From positions 1-5,518 of the forward strand of contig JAHENW010000030.1 of the NCBI GenBank assembly GCA_018610025.1: a DNA stretch of 5,518 bases, in the 5' to 3' direction. The position numbers and the translations under genes were made by a program. Within the stretch, counting starts at the first letter, position 1, and every line of letters begins with the position of its first letter. Source of the stretch: Thermoplasmatota archaeon (GTDB lineage: Archaea > Thermoplasmatota > Thermoplasmata > Halarchaeoplasmatales > Halarchaeoplasmataceae). The notes beneath the pieces are model-generated. The model ran no database searches, was not told the DNA's origin, and was given only the letters and a program-made list of their open reading frames with translations. Shown here in pieces: positions 1 through 4,873 of the stretch.

Positions 1-488
1 GAAGAGCTCACATGCTGGCTAGAGATACGGCGGAGAAGATGGGATGGGAAAAGCCTATAGCCCTTCATACCCCCATCCTGGCCGGTCTAAAGGGCGGCGG
101 CAGGATGGATTCGGCTATCGAGGGGAAGATGAGCAAGAGCGATCCCGAATCATGCATATTCATCCACGATTCTCCCGAGGAAATAGAAGATAAGATCCAT
201 GGAGCCTTCTGCCCACAGGAGGCTGAAGGCAACCCTGTGCTGCAGTTGTGCAGATACATCATATTCCCCGAGATGGGCGAACTTCACATCCCGAGAAAAG
301 AGAAATGGGGTGGAGATCTGCATTATGAAAGTTACGAAGAACTCGAGGACGATTTCGTAAACGATGAACTGCATCCAGCAGATCTGAAAAAGGGAGTCTC
401 TACTTCCTTAGCTGAACTTCTAGAACCGGTAAGGGAATACTTCGACGACAATCCGGAGAACTACGAAAGGCTCAAGGAGAGATTGTGA
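1..488 (+). CDS. tyrS: Tyrosyl-tRNA synthetase, C-terminal half (5' end cut by window)
   Basis: This class I aminoacyl-tRNA synthetase activates tyrosine with ATP and charges tRNA-Tyr in the cytoplasm. The reading frame is open from the left edge (first whole codon at base 3), giving 161 visible residues, about half of the usual 300-330 residues of an archaeal enzyme. The fragment opens with RAHMLARD, the conserved stretch after the tyrosine pocket. It carries the ATP-binding loop KMSKS at visible residues 42-46, and AFCP..EGNP at about 68-78. The C-terminal part reads GGDL..ESYEELE and then ELHPADLKK (about 122-130), the arrangement seen in archaeal and eukaryotic-type TyrRS rather than bacterial TyrRS or TrpRS. 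The ATG at 12 is internal, not the start, because the conserved sequence runs upstream of it. The gene stops with TGA, three bases before the stop of the opposing DHH gene. The HIGH motif and tyrosine-binding residues lie outside the window. Confidence 0.95.
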   Translation, partial: RAHMLARDTAEKMGWEKPIALHTPILAGLKGGGRMDSAIEGKMSKSDPESCIFIHDSPEEIEDKIHGAFCPQEAEGNPVLQLCRYIIFPEMGELHIPRKEKWGGDLHYESYEELEDDFVNDELHPADLKKGVSTSLAELLEPVREYFDDNPENYERLKERL

Positions 489-491
489 TCC

Positions 492-1430
492 TTAGACTTT
501 CTTTCTCTCTATCCTTTTCTCTCTGACCCAATCACTCACTCTATCCACCAGCTCAGTGATCATCCTGTCCACGTCACCTTGACCTTTTAAAACCGCAGCA
601 CCGGGATGTCCCCCTCCATTGAGTCGATCAATATCCTCTGTCAATTCTTTTACTACACTGCCCAGATCGAGTCCTTTCTCCATCAAACCGTTCTTACTCC
701 TTGCCGATATCAAAAGGTCCCCCCCTCTTTGGGAGCCGGTGAAGGCGACATCTGCCCCGAGGGCGATCAGAGAGTTGGACACAGAAGATTCGAAGGAACC
801 TACCTTCGTCCAGGCCACCAGATAACCGTTCACCTCTCTGAAGGAAAGACGTTCTGCTCCCTTCAATCGACAGACGTTCTCAGAATAGTTCCTGTCGTGA
901 TAGATTATATCGAATATCTCTGGAAGATCTATGTCACCCAGTTCGAGGACCTGTGCTAGCGTTGTAAGAGTATCGCTACGAGCTCTCTTCAAACCAGAGG
1001 TATCCGTTATTATACCACTACCCAGAGCCACGGCCTCCTTCCTGGTCAGGTCCTTTGCCCCGATCAGCTCAAATACTATCTCGGCACATGATGTCCTGTT
1101 CTTATAGAAGACCTCTTCATCCCATGAGTTCGTATCGTGATGATCGATGATTGTTGTTCCCTCATCAGGTAATTCGATGGGCAATAGTTGCTCAGGTGTA
1201 GGGGTATCTACCACCACTATCCTATCATAATCGTCCATCTCTACGGAACTAGGGTCTTTGACCTCTAAATTTAAAAATTCTAAAAGTTTTTTACCGACTC
1301 TATCGGGTCCGTTCGGTAGCAGGACCGTGCCGTTATACCTTCTAGAAAGAAAGTATACACTCCCTATGGAGTCGGCATCAGCATTTTGATGGGAGATTAT
1401 GAGGGTCTTTCCCCCCTCTCCCAGTTTCAT
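492..1430 (-). CDS. DHH-DHHA1 family phosphoesterase
   Basis: The 312-residue protein is a predicted metal-dependent phosphoesterase of the DHH superfamily, which includes RecJ nucleases, NrnA-type oligoribonucleases, cyclic-dinucleotide phosphodiesterases and exopolyphosphatases. All expected motifs are present: SHQNADADSIGS (residues 13-24, ligands H14, D18, D20), D75 in VVVDTP, the signature DHHDTN at 96-101, and SGIITDTSG at 138-146 with D143. A C-terminal DHHA1 domain ends in NGGGHPGAA (271-279), the substrate-binding glycine loop. The length suits a compact two-domain NrnA-like enzyme without extra CBS or membrane domains. The ATG directly abuts the TAG stop of the prefoldin gene with no spacer, so translation is probably coupled; only a weak GGCGGT precedes it. 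It is the last gene of the superoperon. An uncharacterised DHH protein in this position is common in archaea. The substrate cannot be read from sequence; degradation of short RNA fragments is an inference from context. Confidence 0.9.
   Translation of the reverse strand: MKLGEGGKTLIISHQNADADSIGSVYFLSRRYNGTVLLPNGPDRVGKKLLEFLNLEVKDPSSVEMDDYDRIVVVDTPTPEQLLPIELPDEGTTIIDHHDTNSWDEEVFYKNRTSCAEIVFELIGAKDLTRKEAVALGSGIITDTSGLKRARSDTLTTLAQVLELGDIDLPEIFDIIYHDRNYSENVCRLKGAERLSFREVNGYLVAWTKVGSFESSVSNSLIALGADVAFTGSQRGGDLLISARSKNGLMEKGLDLGSVVKELTEDIDRLNGGGHPGAAVLKGQGDVDRMITELVDRVSDWVREKRIERKKV
496..526 (+). terminator. Possible pyrimidine-rich terminator for tyrS, inside the DHH gene
   Basis: Beginning eight bases after the tyrS TGA, the plus strand is a nearly pure pyrimidine tract with several T runs (498-500, 502-504, 515-518). 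Archaeal RNA polymerase can terminate at T-rich tracts without a hairpin. The same bases encode the Lys/Arg-rich C-terminus of the opposing DHH protein (REKRIERKKV), which by itself explains the composition, so the call is tentative. Confidence 0.3.
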
Positions 1431-1805
1431 CTACGTACCGCCGCTAGGTCCCTGCTGCATCCCGCCGAGCTGTGTGCTGAGTTTCTGCTGTAGCTCCTGG
1501 AAGTTCTCTTTGTACTTCTCTTCTTTCTTCTCTAGAGAATCTATCCTCACTTCTGCGGATTCTTTCTTTTCTTCCAATTCATCGACCAGTTCATCTTGAT
1601 CTTCGATCCCTATGAGGATCTCATCGCCGATATTCTTGTAGAGGGCGCTGTCCTCATCGAGTCTTTCGATCTCCTCTAACGCTTTTTCTATGTCGTTCTT
1701 GTTCATCTCCAACTGCTGCTTCTGGGTACTGATCTGCTGTAACTGTTGCTGCATCTGCTGCGCCTTTTGGATTTCTTCCTGTATGTTTTCTTGAGACATT
1801 CCCAT
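1431..1805 (-). CDS. pfdB: Prefoldin beta subunit
   Basis: Prefoldin is an ATP-independent jellyfish-shaped chaperone of two alpha and four beta subunits that captures unfolded proteins and passes them to the thermosome. This 124-residue protein has the beta-type layout: a Gln-rich N-terminal coiled coil (residues 8-48, with QQMQQQLQQ), the conserved turn LDEDSALYKNIG (49-60), a beta-hairpin region (about 58-72) and a second charged coiled coil (73-113). A Gly/Gln-rich tail (114-124, GGMQQGPSGGT) looks flexible. ATG at 1805 is preferred over ATG at 1799 because GGAGGT (1812-1817) sits six bases upstream of the first and twelve from the second. Thirty-seven bases separate it from pcc1, one of the longer gaps in the cluster, and its TAG stop touches the DHH start. 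The alpha subunit is not in this window. Confidence 0.95.
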   Translation of the reverse strand: MGMSQENIQEEIQKAQQMQQQLQQISTQKQQLEMNKNDIEKALEEIERLDEDSALYKNIGDEILIGIEDQDELVDELEEKKESAEVRIDSLEKKEEKYKENFQELQQKLSTQLGGMQQGPSGGT

Positions 1806-1811
1806 ATTAAT

Positions 1812-1817
1812 ACCTCC
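1812..1817 (-). promoter_or_regulatory. Shine-Dalgarno site of prefoldin beta
   Basis: GGAGGT lies six bases before the ATG at 1805 and decides between two in-frame ATGs (1805 and 1799). The surrounding minus-strand sequence, TTGGAGGTATTAATATGGG, is nearly identical to the rrp41 start region. Confidence 0.8.
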
Positions 1818-1842
1818 AATATGATTTCATTTTTATCTTCAT

Positions 1843-2073
1843 TCAATTTCCATACTCTTCTGTTATGTTCTCAGTGATATCCAGCCATGTAAGGTAGGAA
1901 TTCAGAGCCGCTCTCAATGCCCGGGTGTCTTCAGCCTCGATGTTTATCTCAGGCGGATCTACCGAGAGATCTATCTTCACTCTCTTCATATCTTCCTGAG
2001 CTTCCGGGATAAGGGCCCTAAGGGCATCTTTCATTTCACTGTCTTCCTCCAGGCGGATGTAGGCTCTTCTCAT
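1843..2073 (-). CDS. pcc1: KEOPS complex subunit Pcc1
   Basis: This small protein of 76 residues matches Pcc1, the dimerising subunit of the KEOPS complex that works with Kae1, Bud32 and Cgi121 to place the t6A modification on ANN-decoding tRNAs. The key evidence is the C-terminal segment INIEAEDTRALRAALNSYL (about 46-64), the Pcc1 signature in which a beta-strand is followed by a helix with the LRAALNSYL pattern, preceded by a strand ending VDPPEI. The size is normal for archaeal Pcc1. The start is uncertain by one codon: a GTG at 2076 shares a base with the rpoP TAG stop, and an ATG follows directly at 2073. I chose the ATG by codon preference; the only nearby purine site, AAGG, would be better spaced for the GTG. 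No other KEOPS gene is visible, which is usual for this locus. Confidence 0.88.
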   Translation of the reverse strand: MRRAYIRLEEDSEMKDALRALIPEAQEDMKRVKIDLSVDPPEINIEAEDTRALRAALNSYLTWLDITENITEEYGN

Positions 2074-2075
2074 CA

Positions 2076-2210
2076 CTATCGAGCCTTCAACTCCTTCTTG
2101 ACGTTGGGCCTTTCTTTGTAGAATACTCGACCTCCACAGTTCTCACACTGGATACCCACAGTGTCTATATCTCCCTTGATCCTTTCTCCACAGATGGCAC
2201 ATCGGAACAT
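2076..2210 (-). CDS. rpoP: DNA-directed RNA polymerase subunit P (Rpo12/Rpb12-like)
   Basis: This 44-residue gene fills the space between rpl37ae and pcc1. It starts with ATG at 2208-2210 and ends with TAG at 2076-2078. The translation begins MFRCAICGERI and contains two CxxC pairs, C4-A-I-C7 and C22-E-N-C25, forming one zinc ribbon. It continues GGRVFYKERPNVKKELKAR, matching the conserved tail of archaeal RpoP (FYKERP, ending in a basic KAR). The subunit is the counterpart of eukaryotic Rpb12 and helps join the two small assembly subunits of RNA polymerase; 44-50 residues is normal. A strong purine site, GGAGG at 2219-2223, lies eight bases before the ATG inside the end of rpl37ae. Its stop overlaps the possible GTG start of pcc1 by one base. 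Confidence 0.96.
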   Translation of the reverse strand: MFRCAICGERIKGDIDTVGIQCENCGGRVFYKERPNVKKELKAR

Positions 2211-2213
2211 GAG

Positions 2214-2468
2214 CTATTCCTCCTCCTCGATCATACTTTTGATCTTCCTTCCTATCCGGGGTCTATAGGCACCGCCGGCGAACTTGAGTTCACACTTTTC
2301 ACAGTACCAGATACCTGTACTCTCTCTTTTCACTTTTTCATGATGACATCGAGGACATTCATGCTCCTCTTTCATGGCCTCTTCTATCTCGTCGGTAGTG
2401 TCTCTCACTTTGACCCCGTATCGGGGGCCGAAACGGCCCGAGCTACCGGATTCTTTTCTCTTTGCCAT
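2214..2468 (-). CDS. rpl37ae: Large-subunit ribosomal protein L37Ae (eL43)
   Basis: The 84-residue protein is the zinc-ribbon ribosomal protein L37Ae (eL43) of the archaeal and eukaryotic large subunit. Diagnostic stretches are GRFGPRYGVKVR (11-22), the zinc ligands C38-P-R-C41 and C56-E-K-C59, TGIWYC (51-56) and KFAGGAYRP (62-70). The protein ends in four glutamates, an acidic tail that is unusual for a basic rRNA-binding family and whose codons form the ribosome binding site of rpoP. The ATG is preceded by GAGGT (2475-2479) with six bases of spacing. The 39-base gap from rrp42 contains a candidate TATA element, so this gene may head a second transcript. Its TAG stop is three bases before the rpoP start. 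Confidence 0.97.
   Translation of the reverse strand: MAKRKESGSSGRFGPRYGVKVRDTTDEIEEAMKEEHECPRCHHEKVKRESTGIWYCEKCELKFAGGAYRPRIGRKIKSMIEEEE
2219..2228 (-). promoter_or_regulatory. Shine-Dalgarno site of rpoP inside the rpl37ae Glu tail codons
   Basis: The minus strand reads GAGGAGGAGG, made of the Glu codons that end rpl37ae. Its 3'-most GGAGG (2219-2223) is eight bases from the rpoP ATG. It is the only strong purine site near that ATG and supports the start of this very small gene. Confidence 0.75.
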
Positions 2469-2504
2469 CTTGATACCTCTTTAACTGGAAGGTTATATTC
2501 GGTT

Positions 2505-2512
2505 TATTTATA
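2505..2512 (-). promoter_or_regulatory. Candidate internal TATA box upstream of rpl37ae
   Basis: On the minus strand the rrp42 3' end reads AAAGTATAAATAAACC, containing TATAAATA, a good match to the archaeal TATA box; it overlaps the rrp42 TAA stop. An A-rich CAAAG just upstream could serve as a weak BRE. Counting about 25-27 bases downstream puts a transcription start near 2480-2485, just ahead of the GAGGT site at 2475-2479 and the ATG at 2468. Spacing therefore fits a short-leader transcript for rpl37ae, rpoP and the genes after them. AT-rich matches arise by chance near stop codons, so this is a prediction only. Confidence 0.4.
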
Positions 2513-3305
2513 CTTTGTCCTTTTCACTGACATCAAGGACCTTCTGTCTCAGCTCTTCGCCGATCTCTTTGGACCTCTTGATGCATTCCTGCGTATCCTC
2601 GTACGAGAAGACACCGCTGAGCCCCTTCTGCATGGCCACTATGTTACCTTCTTCGTTGGTGCTCACCGTTAGCCTAGCATCGGCCACCTTCTCTTCTTCC
2701 AACCGTGAGTCCAGTAGTATCTGGTCCTTTATCTTAGTGAAAGTCGTAGGGATGACCACGTGTTCTATGGGCAGTTCATAATCATCGCCCAGTTCTTCTT
2801 CTTCCGAAGCCGGTACCGTAGCGTCCAACAGTGCAGCCATGGCACCTATACCTGAGGCGTCCATCAGGTTCCCGTCGAAGTCCAAGACGTGGATGTCGAT
2901 GAATATGACCCATGCCTTTTCACCTTCTTCTACACAGAGGTCTTTAGTATCCACGACTTCTCCTTCACGTATGCCTCTGTCGACCACTCTTGCAAGTTCT
3001 GTCGCATCTTTCCCGGGAGGTCCTGATTCGTAATGAGGCGAAGCCATAGGTATGAGTTCTGCACTGGTGGTGAGAACACCTTTATCTGGAGTGTCTGGGT
3101 ATGGTTCGCCCAGTTCCATCTTTATACCCACGATCACATGGGTATCTCCCAATCTGATTTCAGCGGAACCTTCGGCCGGTCCTATGGTACCGGGTTCTAT
3201 CTCCAGGTCCCTGTACTCCAGCATGTCCCTGCCGTCGATCCGTTTTCCTTCTTTGATCAATCTGTTAAGATAATCCTTCGTTATATTCGATATGATTTCC
3301 TTCAT
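2508..3305 (-). CDS. rrp42: Exosome complex subunit Rrp42 (non-catalytic RNase PH-like)
   Basis: Rrp42 is the catalytically silent RNase PH-fold subunit that alternates with Rrp41 in the hexameric exosome ring, where it shapes the RNA-binding channel and active site. The 265 residues have family hallmarks: GKRIDGRD (20-27), GSAEIRLGDTHVIVGIKMELGEPYPDTP in pieces from 46 to 73, ELIPMASPHYESGPPG (83-98), ELARVVDRGIRE (103-114), and the run VLDFDGNLMDASGIGAMAALLDA (140-162). It lacks the paired active-site aspartates in an EDxxGxxD context that Rrp41 has. The ATG at 3305 is chosen over an in-frame GTG at 3314: GGTGATC at 3309-3315, matching the archaeal anti-Shine-Dalgarno, lies just upstream of the ATG and contains the GTG itself. 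The rrp41 stop lies inside that site, so the two genes are probably translationally coupled, which would suit their equal stoichiometry. Confidence 0.96.
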   Translation of the reverse strand: MKEIISNITKDYLNRLIKEGKRIDGRDMLEYRDLEIEPGTIGPAEGSAEIRLGDTHVIVGIKMELGEPYPDTPDKGVLTTSAELIPMASPHYESGPPGKDATELARVVDRGIREGEVVDTKDLCVEEGEKAWVIFIDIHVLDFDGNLMDASGIGAMAALLDATVPASEEEELGDDYELPIEHVVIPTTFTKIKDQILLDSRLEEEKVADARLTVSTNEEGNIVAMQKGLSGVFSYEDTQECIKRSKEIGEELRQKVLDVSEKDKV

Positions 3306-3308
3306 GGT

Positions 3309-3317
3309 GATCACCCC
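3309..3317 (-). promoter_or_regulatory. Shine-Dalgarno site of rrp42 spanning the rrp41 stop codon
   Basis: The minus strand reads GGGGTGATC, with GGTGATC matching the complement of the conserved archaeal 16S rRNA 3' end. It contains the rrp41 TGA stop (3311-3313) and the in-frame GTG (3312-3314), and lies three bases ahead of the ATG at 3305. It decides the rrp42 start in favour of the ATG and implies that ribosomes ending rrp41 can reload directly on rrp42. Confidence 0.75.
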
Positions 3318-4081
3318 TCTTCGATTCCTTCTTGAGGAATCTCTTCGAATTCCTGTTCTTCCAGATCAGTAGAATATCTCTCTCGCAAAGCATCCTTCTG
3401 TTTTTTGTATATATCATGACAGGCGTCCATGGCGAGTTCCATGGCCTGCTCGTATTCCTCCTCCGTTAGATCTCCGTCCATCTGTAGGAGGGTCAGTTCG
3501 TCCGTCCTAGGGACCAATCCTATCGGCACGTCTGCTTGGCCGTAGTTGTCCTCGTTCTTGCCCAGGTCTAGCACCACCTGTCCATCTATCTTACCCGCTG
3601 CACATGAGGCTATCATATCGGACATAGGTATCCCGGCATCGGACAGAGCTACAGAGGCAACGGTCAGCCCTGCACACCTGGTTCCAGCACTAGCCTCTAG
3701 AACTTCTATGAAAACGTCAATAGTCGAACGGGGGTATTGTTCTACAAAAATTATCTCATCTAGAGCTTCAGAGAGTATCTTGCCTATCTCTACCGATCTC
3801 CTGTCAGGACCAGGCCTTTTCCTGTCCGGTACTGAAAATGCGGCCATATTGTATCTCGCCTGTACCACGGCCTTGGACGGGTCCTGGGCGTGCCTAGGAT
3901 GCATCTCTCTAGGGCCGTAAACGGCGGCCATTATCTTGTTCTTACCCCAATTGATAAAAGCTGAACCGTCCGCTCTCTTCAGAACACCTGCTTCTATGCT
4001 TATCGGTCTTAATTCATCATATTCTCTACCATCTAATCGTTTTCCATCTTCATCTATCAAATCCATATCTTTACTACCCAT
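3311..4081 (-). CDS. rrp41: Exosome complex catalytic subunit Rrp41 (3'-5' phosphorolytic RNase)
   Basis: Rrp41 is the catalytic RNase PH-fold subunit of the archaeal exosome. It cleaves RNA from the 3' end using phosphate and releases nucleoside diphosphates, and it can run in reverse to add heteropolymeric tails. The 256-residue protein shows GKRLDGRE (13-20), GPREMHPRH (56-64), the RNA/phosphate-binding arginine pair in [11 protein letters not shown] (90-100, R94-R95), [17 protein letters not shown] (114-130) and GTRCAGLT (133-140). The metal/catalytic aspartates sit in EDNYGQAD (177-184): D178 and D184 match by spacing the paired aspartates of bacterial PNPase (D486 and D492). An acidic tail (about 239-256) follows the fold. 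GGAGGT (4088-4093) is six bases before the ATG. The gene lies 18 bases after rrp4, and its TGA is embedded in the rrp42 ribosome binding site. All catalytic residues appear intact. Confidence 0.97.
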   Translation of the reverse strand: MGSKDMDLIDEDGKRLDGREYDELRPISIEAGVLKRADGSAFINWGKNKIMAAVYGPREMHPRHAQDPSKAVVQARYNMAAFSVPDRKRPGPDRRSVEIGKILSEALDEIIFVEQYPRSTIDVFIEVLEASAGTRCAGLTVASVALSDAGIPMSDMIASCAAGKIDGQVVLDLGKNEDNYGQADVPIGLVPRTDELTLLQMDGDLTEEEYEQAMELAMDACHDIYKKQKDALRERYSTDLEEQEFEEIPQEGIEEG

Positions 4082-4087
4082 AATAAT

Positions 4088-4093
4088 ACCTCC
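4088..4093 (-). promoter_or_regulatory. Shine-Dalgarno site of rrp41
   Basis: GGAGGT lies six bases before the ATG at 4081, within the 18-base rrp4-rrp41 gap. The context TTGGAGGTATTATTATGGG differs by one base from the prefoldin beta start region. Confidence 0.8.
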
Positions 4094-4099
4094 AAAAAA

Positions 4100-4825
4100 T
4101 CATTCATCCTCCTCGGGAGGAGTATCTTCATCCTTCTCTTCATCATCGAATTCCTTACCGGTCTCCTCTTTGAGGAAACTCTCTATAATATCTGTTAAAC
4201 CCATAACCTGGGCTTTCTTTTCGATCATCTGGATCGCCTTAACGGCCAGGTACTGTCCTTCTAAATTACCATCTATCCAGATCCGGCCGTTCTGTCCAAC
4301 GAATATCCGGCATCCAGTATATTTCTTCAACATCGAGATCATGGAACCGTTCCTTCCGATGACCCTTGGAACCTGTGAGGGTGGGATCTCGATGATCTGT
4401 CCACTGTTCAATTTTCTGAGACCTTCTTCGTCCATCTTGACCTGGATCTTCTTCTGCTCATCGACATTGGATATCTTGATCAGAACCGCATCACCTAGAT
4501 CGATATAACTCCTGGTATCACCGTATTCCACTCTCCACGGTACATCATTCACGTGCAATACCGCCGGGAATGGAGCGTTCAGGTCCACCATCCATACCGA
4601 CGGGTTAAGATCGGTTATGGTTCCTATGACCTTGTCTCCTTCACTGGGATCGTACCGACCACTCTGGGCGGCTATATTTACGTATCCCGAACGGAATGTC
4701 TTAACACCTAATTTCGACGCATATACCTGTCCGTCTCTTTTGAAAGTACCTCTACCCGGTTTCATATCTTCATCTACCGCTTCACCGGGAAGGATTATCT
4801 CTCTTTCATCTTTTTCGTCTGACAT
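4100..4825 (-). CDS. rrp4: Exosome complex RNA-binding cap subunit Rrp4 (S1 and KH domains)
   Basis: Rrp4 forms part of the trimeric cap on the Rrp41/Rrp42 ring and feeds RNA into the central channel; archaeal Rrp4 favours A-rich substrates. The 241 residues divide into an N-terminal domain (about 1-60, with ILPGEAVDED near 10-20), an S1 domain (about 61-131, beginning GDKVIGTITDLNPSVWMVDL) and a KH domain (about 140-205) whose RNA-gripping GxxG loop is GRNG at 157-160 in IPPSQVPRVIGRNGSMI. The C-terminus (about 219-241) is a highly acidic, probably disordered tail that core Rrp4 does not need. The start ATG has GAGGTG (4831-4836) five bases upstream. It follows the Sdo1 gene after 48 bases and precedes rrp41 after 18. 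The alternative cap protein Csl4 is not encoded here. Confidence 0.96.
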   Translation of the reverse strand: MSDEKDEREIILPGEAVDEDMKPGRGTFKRDGQVYASKLGVKTFRSGYVNIAAQSGRYDPSEGDKVIGTITDLNPSVWMVDLNAPFPAVLHVNDVPWRVEYGDTRSYIDLGDAVLIKISNVDEQKKIQVKMDEEGLRKLNSGQIIEIPPSQVPRVIGRNGSMISMLKKYTGCRIFVGQNGRIWIDGNLEGQYLAVKAIQMIEKKAQVMGLTDIIESFLKEETGKEFDDEEKDEDTPPEEDE

Positions 4826-4873
4826 TTAAACACCTCAAAATATATCTTTTATTCTCTCTCATCATTCTCAACA

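Noticed and set aside
12..14. ATG as the start of a short stand-alone protein on the plus strand.
   Set aside because: The frame is open to the left edge and the preceding codons (R-A-H) continue the conserved TyrRS sequence, so this is an internal methionine of a truncated gene.
606..959. Open frame of 117 codons on the plus strand.
   Set aside because: It lies wholly antisense to the DHH gene, whose motifs are intact, and its translation resembles no protein family I recognise.
1806..1842. AT-rich pcc1-prefoldin gap as a promoter.
   Set aside because: No convincing TATA element at the right distance from the prefoldin start; the gap is explained by a Shine-Dalgarno site and AT-rich spacer.
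3312..3314. GTG as the start codon of rrp42.
   Set aside because: This triplet is part of the GGTGATC ribosome binding site for the ATG at 3305 and has no suitably spaced site of its own.
3936..4508. Plus-strand open frame of 190 codons, the longest antisense frame.
   Set aside because: It covers the start of rrp41 and most of the 3' half of rrp4 in antisense. The Ser/Pro/Ile-rich translation is the usual shadow of acidic genes, and there is no ribosome binding site or recognisable domain.
4838..4852. TATA-like AATAAAAGATATATTTT on the minus strand upstream of rrp4.
   Set aside because: A start about 25 bases downstream would fall at or inside the rrp4 ATG and remove the well-placed GAGGTG ribosome binding site, so the spacing does not fit a leadered promoter for rrp4.
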